Assembly: GCA_001600415.1 (NCBI GenBank) | Contig: BCJX01000012.1 | Coordinates: 836,138 to 900,137 of the forward strand | Source of the DNA: Pascua guehoae | Lineage: Eukaryota; Basidiomycota; Tremellomycetes; Trichosporonales; Trichosporonaceae | Direction: 5' to 3' | Length of the DNA: 64,000 nt | Shown: positions 46,616 to 56,900 of the stretch, one piece after another | Layout of the letters: each line of letters starts with the position of its first letter | How positions within the stretch are numbered: position 1 is the first letter of the stretch | Notes under the pieces: model-generated | What the model was told of the DNA's origin: nothing | Databases searched by the model: none | The model's input: the letters and a program-made list of their open reading frames with translations, nothing else | Position numbers and translations under genes: made by a program

Positions 46616-49600
46616 CTATGAAAGACTAAGCCTGCTAATATCCGCCTCGGCTGATAACCCGTTCCCATTCACGTTCGCGTTGGCGCTCCTGCCCGCATCC
46701 CCTCGCGCTGGTGTTGGTGTTGGAGTGGTCGAGTTGCGTGATGACCCGCCCGACGCGAGCGCGGCTGGCGCTGATCGCCCGAATGGGCTTGCGTTGCCGT
46801 TCCCGTTGGCTCCGCTCGCTGCGCCGGCATAGCTCGCGGCGCTCGCGTAGCTCAACGCGCCGGTCGCGCTCGGCACACTCCGTGGTGGCGTCTTGGACCC
46901 GCTGCCCCTGCGCGAGCCCGTGCTGGGCGTGCTGGCGCCGCTCCCGCTGCCGCTGCTGCAGCCGCATGCGCTCGACGAGCAGTCCTTTTCGGACGGCTCG
47001 ACGTTTTTGATCCACGCGCCAATGGATCCGAGGAAGCCCTCGTGGCGGAGGAAACAGGCGCGCATCGTGCCCTTGCTCCAGAAGCGGATGGCGTATGAGA
47101 GCGTTGAGATGGTCGCGGCGTGGCCTGTGGGTTAGCGAGGGTCTGGGTTTGGGTTGGGCAGGCGGCGTGGTTACACTCCAGGGTACGCCATGCGTCCTAC
47201 ACCGCGCCCCGGCCGCGGTGCTATCGCACCGCAGCGAGCGCCGACTCACCTCGAATAAAACAGCCCGAGAAAAACACCCTGTCGAGACCATACTTTGCCG
47301 CATTCATGTACGCAATGTGGCCGATATTGTTGGAAATGGCGTACAGGAGCGATTTGGCAATATCCTCTTGCCTAAACGCCTTCTTCTTGTTTGCGCCGCC
47401 ACAGCCGTGCTTGAACACTTTGCCAAACGACGACGCAATGGTGCTGCTCTTGAGGCCGATTTTGCCATAATCGGAGCCGTAAATGTCGCCGACGAGCATG
47501 TCGACGGCCGAATTGTCGCCGGCCTCGGAGAGCAAGAGCATTTCGTCAAACGTGCTCGCGTCTGTGAGGAGCGAGAGGAGGCCCCACAGTGTTCCGCCCC
47601 CGAGCGAGGTACCGCTCACACGCTCAAACGTGCCGTCCTCGTCGACCTTGACAATCGACACGCCCGAGCCAATGTTGACCACGAGGCAGGGGAAGACGGG
47701 TGTCTCGTCGCCGTCGGGCGCAAACGTGACCTGGTACGCGGGGGGTGTCGGCGACGGGCGGGGCAGCTCGGATGGCGGGATCGTGTGGGGCATCTCGGGC
47801 GCGTCCGGGTGCGAGACCATGTAGACGAGCTCTTCGGAAAACCAAAACACTTCTTCGGGGACGCGCGCGACAAAGCCCAGGCCGAGAATCAGGCACTCCA
47901 TCTCCTCCTCGCGCCGCACCTCGACGCCGAGCTCGGACACGAGCTGGTCGTAAAACCTGTGCGCGCCGCCGCCGGTCGCCATCACCTTGACCATGCTCTT
48001 CATGCGCTCGAGCGATACGCGGTTCGCCTTTGCCGACTCGGCAATCAGGTCTTTGAGAAACTCGATCAAGTCTTCGACGCGCTCCGTCTCAAAGCGCTCA
48101 AAGTTGACAAGACCTCCAGGCAGCGGGTCGGGCAGCGACGCACGCCGGAACCGCGGGTGCCCGCTGAGCTTGCCCCGTCCACGCATGCGGCCATGCTTGC
48201 GCGGCGGCGAGCGTGGGCGGGCCTCGGACAGGATGGCTGGTGTGAGCGCGCCATTGATCCCAGGGCGTTGCCGCTCGGGTGTGGGCGACTCGAGCACGAG
48301 CGAAGCTTCGGGTGAGGGCAGAGTCGATGATGACGCGCCAGGTGATGTCAGAGTCTGCGCGGGGGCAAGAAAGGGGGACGACGGGTGCGAGTCGGATGCG
48401 GGCGGTGTTCGTGCCACGGGCTGGGACGAGCGCGTAAAGTAGACCACTTTGGCGAGCGAGCCGCCAATCTGGGATTAGCGGGGGCGGTCCCGAAGGGAGG
48501 GGGGGTGGGGTGTTTGGGGGGGGAGTTCAGCATCGGGGGGGGGGGGGGGTTGGCGTGGGGTGGGCGGGATGGGGGTTGAGTTGAAATGAGGACAGGGGGA
48601 GCCATGGAGGACCGAGGACAGGTGAAGCAATGGGGAGCGATGGAGGTAACTGGCGAGGCACAAAGCACTGGAAGTGGTGACTCGCCAAACCAAGATCGTC
48701 CCGACGAGTGGGCCCGTCCGGTACGTGGCCGCCGCGTACACGGCTCGGTTCCTCGTTCCGCGCGTGTACACCAGTGCCAAGAGCTCTCGGCCACCTCAAG
48801 AATCTTCCGTGGCTCAGATAAGTGGCAGATAACAGCTCCCCCGTCATCGCTGCGGTACCCTTCCTGTCCTTCTCATCTCAGCAGCTCCTGTCCTTCTCTC
48901 AGCAGCTCCTGCCTCCTCATCTCAGCTCGCCGTCTCAACGTTCTGGCTCGTTGTCTCAACATTCTGTCTCGCCGTCTCAACGCTCTGGCTCGCCGTGCCC
49001 ATAACAGCTCATCGGGTCTTATCGCCGAGGAACACGCCATGCTCCAGCTCCCAGCCGCTCCTGCCACCCATAATTCTCAATCCCAGCCGCCGTGTCCATC
49101 TCAACGCTCCCAACTCTCCCAACCCACAGCGCCCCAACTCCCGACGTCACACCCCCACAATCTTGACGCCCGCACCTTCCGACGCTGCAACTCACGTCAA
49201 TGGCAATGTGCGAAACGGGCTCGATGTAGTGGGGCAGGTAGATGCCGCGCGAGTCGCGGGTCTGATGTCAGCGTGATCGAGTGGGGTGGTGAGGCAGGCT
49301 GGCGAGCAAGCGAGGGAGCGAGCAGGCGAGGGAGCGAGCGAGTGTTGCTGTGAGAGCTGTGGGCATGGCAATTGAGCCGCCCTATCGAGACAAGGCAAGA
49401 AGGGGAACAAGCAGCAATCGCGCTGCAAGCCGCCCAAGCAGCGTGCAGCAGGCAGCAGGCAGCCCAAGCACAGCTCGACCAACGCAACGCATCGCAACGC
49501 AGCGCAGCGCAACGCAACGCAGCGAAACGCAACGCAGCACAGCGCAACACAACACAAACGCCAGCCAGCTCCCCCGCAAGACCCGCAAGACCGCCCCACC

Positions 49601-49718
49601 CGCTCGCGCAAGCCACACGACATACCGCCGGCGTCACCTCCTGGACAATCTGCGCGCCCGTCGTGTCGACCGCGATCCGGCGTGCCTGCGGAATGGAGAT
49701 TTCCGGCAACAGCGACAT
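46616..49718 (-). CDS. CAB1: Pantothenate kinase (type II, eukaryotic)
   Basis: Four exons, high to low: 49638-49718, 49196-49261, 47250-48468 and 46616-47124, totalling 1,875 nt and 624 residues. Catalyses ATP-dependent phosphorylation of pantothenate, the first and controlling step of CoA synthesis. Evidence: HIAIDIGGSLAKVVYF, formed across the exon 2/exon 3 junction, is the N-terminal ATP-binding motif; PGGLVNFERFET, MATGGGAHRFYDQL, LVVNIGSGVSIVKVD, GTSLGGGTLWGLLSLLT, ISNNIGHIAYMNAAKY and FFSGCFIRGHAATISTLSYAIRFWS follow in family order. It is longer than usual because of a disordered insert of about 80 residues right after the first motif and a Ser/Ala/Gly/Asn-rich tail. Exons 1 and 2 occur a second time at 50583-51105; the true upstream region is the sequence following the second copy. 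Confidence 0.93.
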
Positions 49719-49793
49719 CGGGCGGGCAGTGGGAGAGTTTCGAGGGCGGGGCGGGGGTGGGGGGGGGGAGTGATAGGGGCGAGTTGAGTTGGG
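48507..49793. repeat. Duplicated block, copy A (left of gap)
   Basis: Identical to 49894-51180 at a constant offset of 1,387 bases, except for about three bases in a G-run near 49758-49771. It ends at the last base before the gap. Contains pantothenate kinase exons 1 and 2 and most of intron 2. Confidence 0.97.
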
Positions 49794-49893
49794 NNNNNNN
49801 NNNNNNNNNNNNNNNNNNNNNNNNNNNNNNNNNNNNNNNNNNNNNNNNNNNNNNNNNNNNNNNNNNNNNNNNNNNNNNNNNNNNNNNNNNNNN
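49794..49893. other. Assembly gap, exactly 100 N
   Basis: 100 N is the conventional placeholder for a gap of unknown size. Copies A and B of a 1,287-bp block abut it directly on both sides. Confidence 0.99.
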
Positions 49894-51180
49894 GGGGTGT
49901 TTGGGGGGGGAGTTCAGCATCGGGGGGGGGGGGGGGTTGGCGTGGGGTGGGCGGGATGGGGGTTGAGTTGAAATGAGGACAGGGGGAGCCATGGAGGACC
50001 GAGGACAGGTGAAGCAATGGGGAGCGATGGAGGTAACTGGCGAGGCACAAAGCACTGGAAGTGGTGACTCGCCAAACCAAGATCGTCCCGACGAGTGGGC
50101 CCGTCCGGTACGTGGCCGCCGCGTACACGGCTCGGTTCCTCGTTCCGCGCGTGTACACCAGTGCCAAGAGCTCTCGGCCACCTCAAGAATCTTCCGTGGC
50201 TCAGATAAGTGGCAGATAACAGCTCCCCCGTCATCGCTGCGGTACCCTTCCTGTCCTTCTCATCTCAGCAGCTCCTGTCCTTCTCTCAGCAGCTCCTGCC
50301 TCCTCATCTCAGCTCGCCGTCTCAACGTTCTGGCTCGTTGTCTCAACATTCTGTCTCGCCGTCTCAACGCTCTGGCTCGCCGTGCCCATAACAGCTCATC
50401 GGGTCTTATCGCCGAGGAACACGCCATGCTCCAGCTCCCAGCCGCTCCTGCCACCCATAATTCTCAATCCCAGCCGCCGTGTCCATCTCAACGCTCCCAA
50501 CTCTCCCAACCCACAGCGCCCCAACTCCCGACGTCACACCCCCACAATCTTGACGCCCGCACCTTCCGACGCTGCAACTCACGTCAATGGCAATGTGCGA
50601 AACGGGCTCGATGTAGTGGGGCAGGTAGATGCCGCGCGAGTCGCGGGTCTGATGTCAGCGTGATCGAGTGGGGTGGTGAGGCAGGCTGGCGAGCAAGCGA
50701 GGGAGCGAGCAGGCGAGGGAGCGAGCGAGTGTTGCTGTGAGAGCTGTGGGCATGGCAATTGAGCCGCCCTATCGAGACAAGGCAAGAAGGGGAACAAGCA
50801 GCAATCGCGCTGCAAGCCGCCCAAGCAGCGTGCAGCAGGCAGCAGGCAGCCCAAGCACAGCTCGACCAACGCAACGCATCGCAACGCAGCGCAGCGCAAC
50901 GCAACGCAGCGAAACGCAACGCAGCACAGCGCAACACAACACAAACGCCAGCCAGCTCCCCCGCAAGACCCGCAAGACCGCCCCACCCGCTCGCGCAAGC
51001 CACACGACATACCGCCGGCGTCACCTCCTGGACAATCTGCGCGCCCGTCGTGTCGACCGCGATCCGGCGTGCCTGCGGAATGGAGATTTCCGGCAACAGC
51101 GACATCGGGCGGGCAGTGGGAGAGTTTCGAGGGCGGGGCGGGGGGGGGGGGGGGGGGGGATAGGGGCGAGTTGAGTTGGG
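49894..51180. repeat. Duplicated block, copy B (right of gap)
   Basis: Starts at the first base after the gap and matches copy A for 1,287 bases, then continues into unique sequence at 51181. Most simply the start of the next contig, overlapping the end of the previous one. Confidence 0.97.
50583..51105 (-). other. Second assembled copy of CAB1 exons 1 and 2
   Basis: Exon 1 copy at 51025-51105 and exon 2 copy at 50583-50648 are identical to those at 49638-49718 and 49196-49261. No copy of exons 3 or 4 accompanies them, because the duplicated block stops inside intron 2. Probably an assembly artefact and not a second gene or pseudogene. Confidence 0.85.
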
Positions 51181-51329
51181 AGATGGGGTAGGTCGAGAGA
51201 CGAGTCGCGCTCGCCTGGCGCAGAGTTTGTGTTCGGGCGCGGGCTCTGGCTCGAGTTTGGGTTCGAGTTCGAGTTCAGTTCGGCTCGTGTCGCTCGACTT
51301 CTGGGGTTAGTATTGTCAATGCACGCAGC

Positions 51330-51450
51330 TGGCAGGCAGACAGGCAGGCGGCAGGGAGCAAGCAGGCAGGCAGGCGGCAGGCAGGCGGCAGGCAGGCGGC
51401 AGGCAGGCGGCAGGCAGGCGGCAGGCAGGCAACAGGCAACAGGCAGGCAG
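51330..51450. repeat. GCAGGCAGGCG minisatellite
   Basis: At least five perfect or near-perfect 11-bp units in the middle, flanked by looser GGCAG and CAACAGG blocks. Confidence 0.85.
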
Positions 51451-52343
51451 CATGGAGATTCGTACGAGGGCCGGCGGCGTGCCCGTCGGCGCGTCCGTCC
51501 AAGTCCAAGTCACACGGCGAGGCAGAGGATGAGGCAGAGGCAGAGGCCACGAGGACATGCGACGAGGTACGGGGCACGAGCCGAGCAGGGGGGGCACGGG
51601 GCCGAGCACGGGGCGTGCGGCGCGCACGGGCATGACTCACCAGACGGGGTGGGAAAAAAGTCTGGTCGGGGGTCAAGGTGGGGTGAGGTGAGGTCTCTTT
51701 ACGCCTGGGGTCGAGTCTAGGTCGAGTCTAGGTCGAGGTCGAGGTCGAGTTTGCTTGAGATTGATAGTTTGAGATTGATTGATAGCCAGATCGAGATCGG
51801 ACAGCCTAGTCGCGCCAGTCGACGACAATGTTTCGGTGCACGCAGACTGGTGATAGCCGACGAGACCGAGACGGACCGGGAGGTGGCCGCTGTGGCGGCA
51901 GGGGTTGGTCGTACGAGCTGCCCACGAGGACGGACGAGGAGCGAATGACGGCCGGGCGAAATGCGAATTGGGGAATGTGCTGGGGGCGGGCGTGGGCGGG
52001 CGTGCACTGGGGATGGCGGCGAGGACGGCGACGGCGACGGGGACAATGACAATGGCAATGGTAAAGGCAATGGCAATGGCAATGCTGACAATGTGACGAG
52101 GCCGATACGGGTCTTGCAGTGTGGTGGTGGTTGTGATTGCTGACCAACAGATGCTGCTGACAGGTCCACAGCCACGAGCATGGAGCGCGGCGGAATGCTG
52201 CTGGGTGCCTTTTGCTTTTGCGGGGCCGGTACAACGAGCGCAAACAGCCGGGTCCAGCTGGGGTTGGCCGAGCGAGCATGTCGTCGTCGTACTCGTGCGC
52301 CGGGCGCGTTGGCCGCCCATCCCTGCATGTAGCCTGCGCCGGC

Positions 52344-52344
52344 G

Positions 52345-52376
<32 letters not shown>
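52344..52376. repeat. GCCT tetranucleotide microsatellite
   Basis: About eight uninterrupted GCCT units. Confidence 0.9.
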
Positions 52377-52377
<1 letters not shown>

Positions 52378-53917
52378 GCACACCGTACCGTACGTTGCAC
52401 CTTGGCAGCTCCCATTCTAGCTACCGTACCACCGTCTGTATCGCTTGTCCCCCGCTGGCTGGGCCGCCGGGATGCACCATGCCCAAGACACACCGCACGC
52501 AGGAAATGAGCCTAACATGACTGGGGGGATAGAGCGACTTTCGGCCTCGGACACCCGATTTCGCCGACATATTACAAACACCACACGCGGGAATTACACC
52601 CCACGCCCATTTTGTAATTCACACCAATGGGCCCAATTCAAACCCGTCCAAATGTCCAGCCTATTGGCGGCGCGTTCCCCACCAAATTCCCCGTGTCAGC
52701 CTCACACCACACCCTCGACACCCTTGCCTGCCCACCCCACCAAGCCATGGTGCCACCACCGTCTCGTCTCATCGTCTCGGAGCTGCCTGGCACGGCTGGC
52801 GTAGTGGTAGCCCCGACGTGGGTGCCCGTGGCGCCCTAGGGCCCCTCACCGATCACTCTGCGCAGCTCTGCAGAATGCGGTGGTAGACGACACGACAACG
52901 CCCTCTCGGGCGGCGGTCGGCGCTGTGGTTCCGAAACCCGGCCGTGCGGATCGGCGCTTGTTGGCAGATCTGTCTGCCGTACGCTGCGGGCTGCTGCTGC
53001 TGTAGGTAGCAGGGGCGGGCAGCTGCGGTTGCAGCTGCAGCAGCGCAGCGGGCAGCAGAAGCAGGCAGCAGAAGCTGGTAGCAGGCAGCAGCCAAGCAAA
53101 CAACCACCCAAGCAACCACCGCGGCACCGACTTAGTACTGTAGTGTAGTTGGCCGTCACCTGTCACAGCCAAGCCAAGCCATCTTCCGACTGCATTCTGC
53201 TTGCCGCGTCTCGTAACAGTGCCTGACAAAGCCGCCGGCCGAGAAGAGACGACGCATTTTAGCGAGTGGCCAAAAAGCGTGCGGGCATCTCCGGTGGGCG
53301 CGCTGCAGCCGGCCGGTAATGTCGGATGGTCGGAAGGCTCGGTGCTCGCCGTGATAAGCTCTACGTCGAGGGGGTTAGATAGCCGGTGTGTCGCGTGGTC
53401 TGCGAGGTGAGCTTCGTGAGCTGGTGAGCTAGGTGAGTGAGCGCTGAGCCAGCGATTTTCTGTGGTCAGGCTCATGAGCTCGGGGTTGGAGTCGGGCGCG
53501 TGCTGGTCAGACTTCGAGTGACGTCGCGAGGTGCAATGAGGTCGGAAGCGGTTGAGAAAGAGAACTCGTGGACGTCTCGAGATGAAGGCGAGCTGAACGC
53601 TACCCAGCTCCGAAGACGCAGAACTCGCGGCAAGCTCCAAGGTAATCCAACAATCACTCAAGTACTCAGAATGGACTCCAAGTCACGCTGTTGCACGCTG
53701 CTGCACGCTACCCGCACACTCCCGCACGCTCCTGCACGCTACCCGCACTACCTCACACAGAACAGACCCTACCAACCCCACCGCCAACACTACCTCGGAT
53801 GCATACGATGCGATGCGCCGATTATGGAATGAATGATAACAACACACTCGGTACGCTACATGGCCCCGCCACGGCGTGTGCACCGAGGACAAGGGCGTCC
53901 GTTCCGTCATACACAGA

Positions 53918-56900
53918 CTAGTCATAAATGAGTAGGGGGAGAATGCGTTCTTGCTGCGGGGTGTCAGCGGGACTCATGACTCGTGCGAGTCGTGCAAGCA
54001 GCGGCGCGCGTGCGAGTCGTGCAGGCAACGGCGCGCGTGCGAGTCGTGCAGGCAACGGCGCGCGTGCGAGTCGTGCAAGCAACGGCGCGCGTGCGAGTCG
54101 TACAAGCAACGGCGCGCGTGCGAGTCGTGCAAGCAGGGTGCGCGCGCTCGCGTCGAGGCGCCTGACGGCGCCTCGAGTTACTCACATTGAACAAAAAGTT
54201 GTTGGCCATATCCTCGGCCTCGAGGAATCGCGTGGGGTATATGACAAGATGCCCGCGAACCTCGTTCAACAGCTCTTCCATTTCCTCGAGCTCCCATGCC
54301 GTCCAGCCCTCGTTTTCCCCCGACGGCTTTCGCTCCTCGTCCACGGCGCCCGGCGCCTTGCCGCCGTTGCCTGTCGTGGCCGACGTCGTGCGCGTCAACA
54401 GGTCGGGTGTTGTGTCAGAGCCGGTCCGCCCGTGCGGCTCCTTGCCCGCCACCGTGTGGCCCGTCTCGGGAGACTTTGGGTCAGACCCCGCGGGCCCAAC
54501 GACGCCGCCGCCACTACCGCCCTGGTCGTGCGTGGGCTTGTTCACGCTCGGGTCTGCACCCGACGCGGCCTCTTCAGTGCGCCCAAACTTGTCCATGTGG
54601 TTGGCAAACGCCTTGTACTGCGCCCACGAAGTGACTAAATCGTCGGGCTGGAAATGTCAGCAACGAGACAGATCATGCAACTCACCACACAGCGGAACAC
54701 CTTGCGGAAGATTTGCGTATTGTGCACCGCGACCGCGACCCACATGTCGTTCCAGAACCGGTCGTCGAGCGGGTCGTGGAAGCGGTTCGGGTCAATCTTT
54801 GGCGTTGGCGTCGGCATGTTCCAAGAATTGGCGCCAATATCAGCAGACAGGTGCTTGCGCAGCAGCTTGCGCGCCCGTACCGTGTCCTTTTCACCGTCAA
54901 CGAGGTCCAAGCTCGCTCGTGGAACATAGTCGTCGGCATCGGGGGCGTCGGCCGGTACGCCAATCTTCTCTGGCTCACGCCCCTCGCGGTTGCCCGCTTC
55001 GTTTACCGCCTCTTGGTCCTCGTGGGAAACAGTAGCCTCTGGCGGGCCGTCGTCTCCTTCCTCGTCAATCATGCCAAATAGGGGCTGGCCAGAGGCGTGC
55101 CGCGCATCCGGCCGGCGGTCGACGAGCGTCTTCTCCTCCAGCGTCGGAACCACAGAGCTCGCAAAGCCCACCGTCTCCTCGCCATCAGGATTAATATCGC
55201 GGCGGTCCTCGGGGTCTTGATTCGGGGGCACCTTTTCAGAGGGCACGTGACCCTCCATCGACTCGATGGGGTGCTTGACCTTGTCCAGCGCCCGTTGCGC
55301 ATCGTGCTTTACGTTTTCGCCAATGCCGCGAGTGATACTGCCCACAGCCGTCGAAATGGTCTTGTTGAGGCGGTTACGCGCGGTAGTCTTCTTCACACGC
55401 GTGATGCCGCGCCTCTGGCGCCTTTCGTCACCCTGCTCATTGTCCGGGTCCCAGAGCGCCACGTCGGGAGCGTCGGCGAGTGGCTTGCGCACCATGAGCT
55501 CATCCTCTTCGATCGCATCCACGTCGACGCCCACGTGCTCGCGCATGAGGCGCATGCGCAGTGTGTGCGCGTACCGGCCGACCTTGAACGGCTTGCCTGC
55601 CATGGTGCCGTCAATCATGTCCGTGTCTCGGACGACGGCAAGAAGCTCCGAGTCGCGGTCGCCGCGTTGCGAGCGTTCGTTAATGTTGGCCGAGCCACAC
55701 AGGACGAGGCGGTCGTCAATGATCATTGTCTTGCCATGAATGTACACTTGCTCGGTCGTGAGGGCGCCAGACTTGAACTTTGCCCATCCACGGAGCGAAA
55801 AGAAGGTAATGTAGTCGTCCGGGTTCATGCCTTCCTTGCGGAGGCGCGTAAAGATCGAGTGGGTGCCACGGCAAATGGTCCGGTTCTGGCACTCGAGAAT
55901 GAGGCGAACGGAACTCGCTTCGCTAGAGTCGATGGGGTGCGTGTACCCTGGCAGCAGCGGGATGACAATACACGCACGCCACTTTTCCCCATTGCGGTGA
56001 GCACGAATGGCGCGCTCCACGAGCGCGTCGCCGATTCGGTTCTCAATCTTGATACCGTTCACCACAGTAGACGTAATGAAGAACTGGTTCTCAATGTAGA
56101 CAAAGTGTTCAGACAGCTGGATGGCTGCAATGGTAAGCCACGAGTCTGGTAACCAGGCAAGTCACTCACACTTGACGTATGCGTTCTGAATCGAGTGCTC
56201 AATCTTGGTGGTCGTGCCCATGGACCACGGGCCGACCGAGCGGCAGATCTGCACCTCGCACGTGCCCCGCAGTTTGAGGTCAATAAGTTCGCGCTCGGTA
56301 AAGTCGGCGGGTGGCAAGAGGAACGGCATCTTGCGCGTGTGGTTCTTGATGCGCAAAAGATAGTTCCACCGTTGGACAAAGTGGCGACATAGATCACGCG
56401 CCGGCTGGCCGACAAGCTGCAGACCAACATCGTGCCATGGCATACGCGGCGTCTTTGCGCGGTTGAAGACGTCCTCGAATGGCTTGTCGAGGTCGGAAAA
56501 CTCTGCAATGCGCTCGTTAAAGTAGTCCTTGCCGGGCCACACGGGACCATCGGGGCCGTGGGGCGCCGTATAGTCCTCGTCGGTTAAAATGTGCTGCGAC
56601 GTGTCCCAGCGGGAAAAGCACAGGTCAAGACCGCCCATGAACGCAATCGTCTCGTCGACGACACAGAGTTTTTCGTGCTGATGTCAGCCACAGGCGTAGT
56701 CCAAACATTGGCTTACGTGAGACCAGTAGAATGTGCCGTTGGGTAAATGGGAAGGCGAACGCTGCAGCATAATGTTTGGGTGCAGGCCAGTGAGTGTCTT
56801 TTTGACATAGAGACTGTCGACGGGTGTGGTCTTGGACGATACCTCGTTGCTGCGAGTTAGACGCCGAGACGTGGTCGCAGGACTCACTAGATGATGATAA

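Larger units (their letters stand above)
51181..53917. other. Long intergenic region rich in simple repeats
   Basis: Upstream of pantothenate kinase and downstream of phospholipase D. Holds a GCAGGCAGGCG minisatellite (51330-51450), a GCCT run (52344-52376), an AATGGC-type run near 52040-52095 and CAG-rich sequence near 53030-53100. Several frames are open across it but read as low-complexity Arg/Ala/Pro/Ser/Cys, so no gene is called. Confidence 0.55.

Noticed and set aside
49192..51105. A second pantothenate kinase gene or pseudogene
   Set aside because: Only exons 1-2 and part of intron 2 are repeated, and the repeat boundaries equal the gap edges, so an assembly overlap explains it better.
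51181..53917. Protein-coding frames across the repeat-rich region
   Set aside because: All read as low-complexity products of simple repeats on several frames and both strands, with no domain or conserved splice structure.
54187..55035. 282-codon plus-strand frame overlapping phospholipase D exons 6-7
   Set aside because: Antisense shadow; the minus strand encodes the conserved PLD C-terminal region with correct splice sites.
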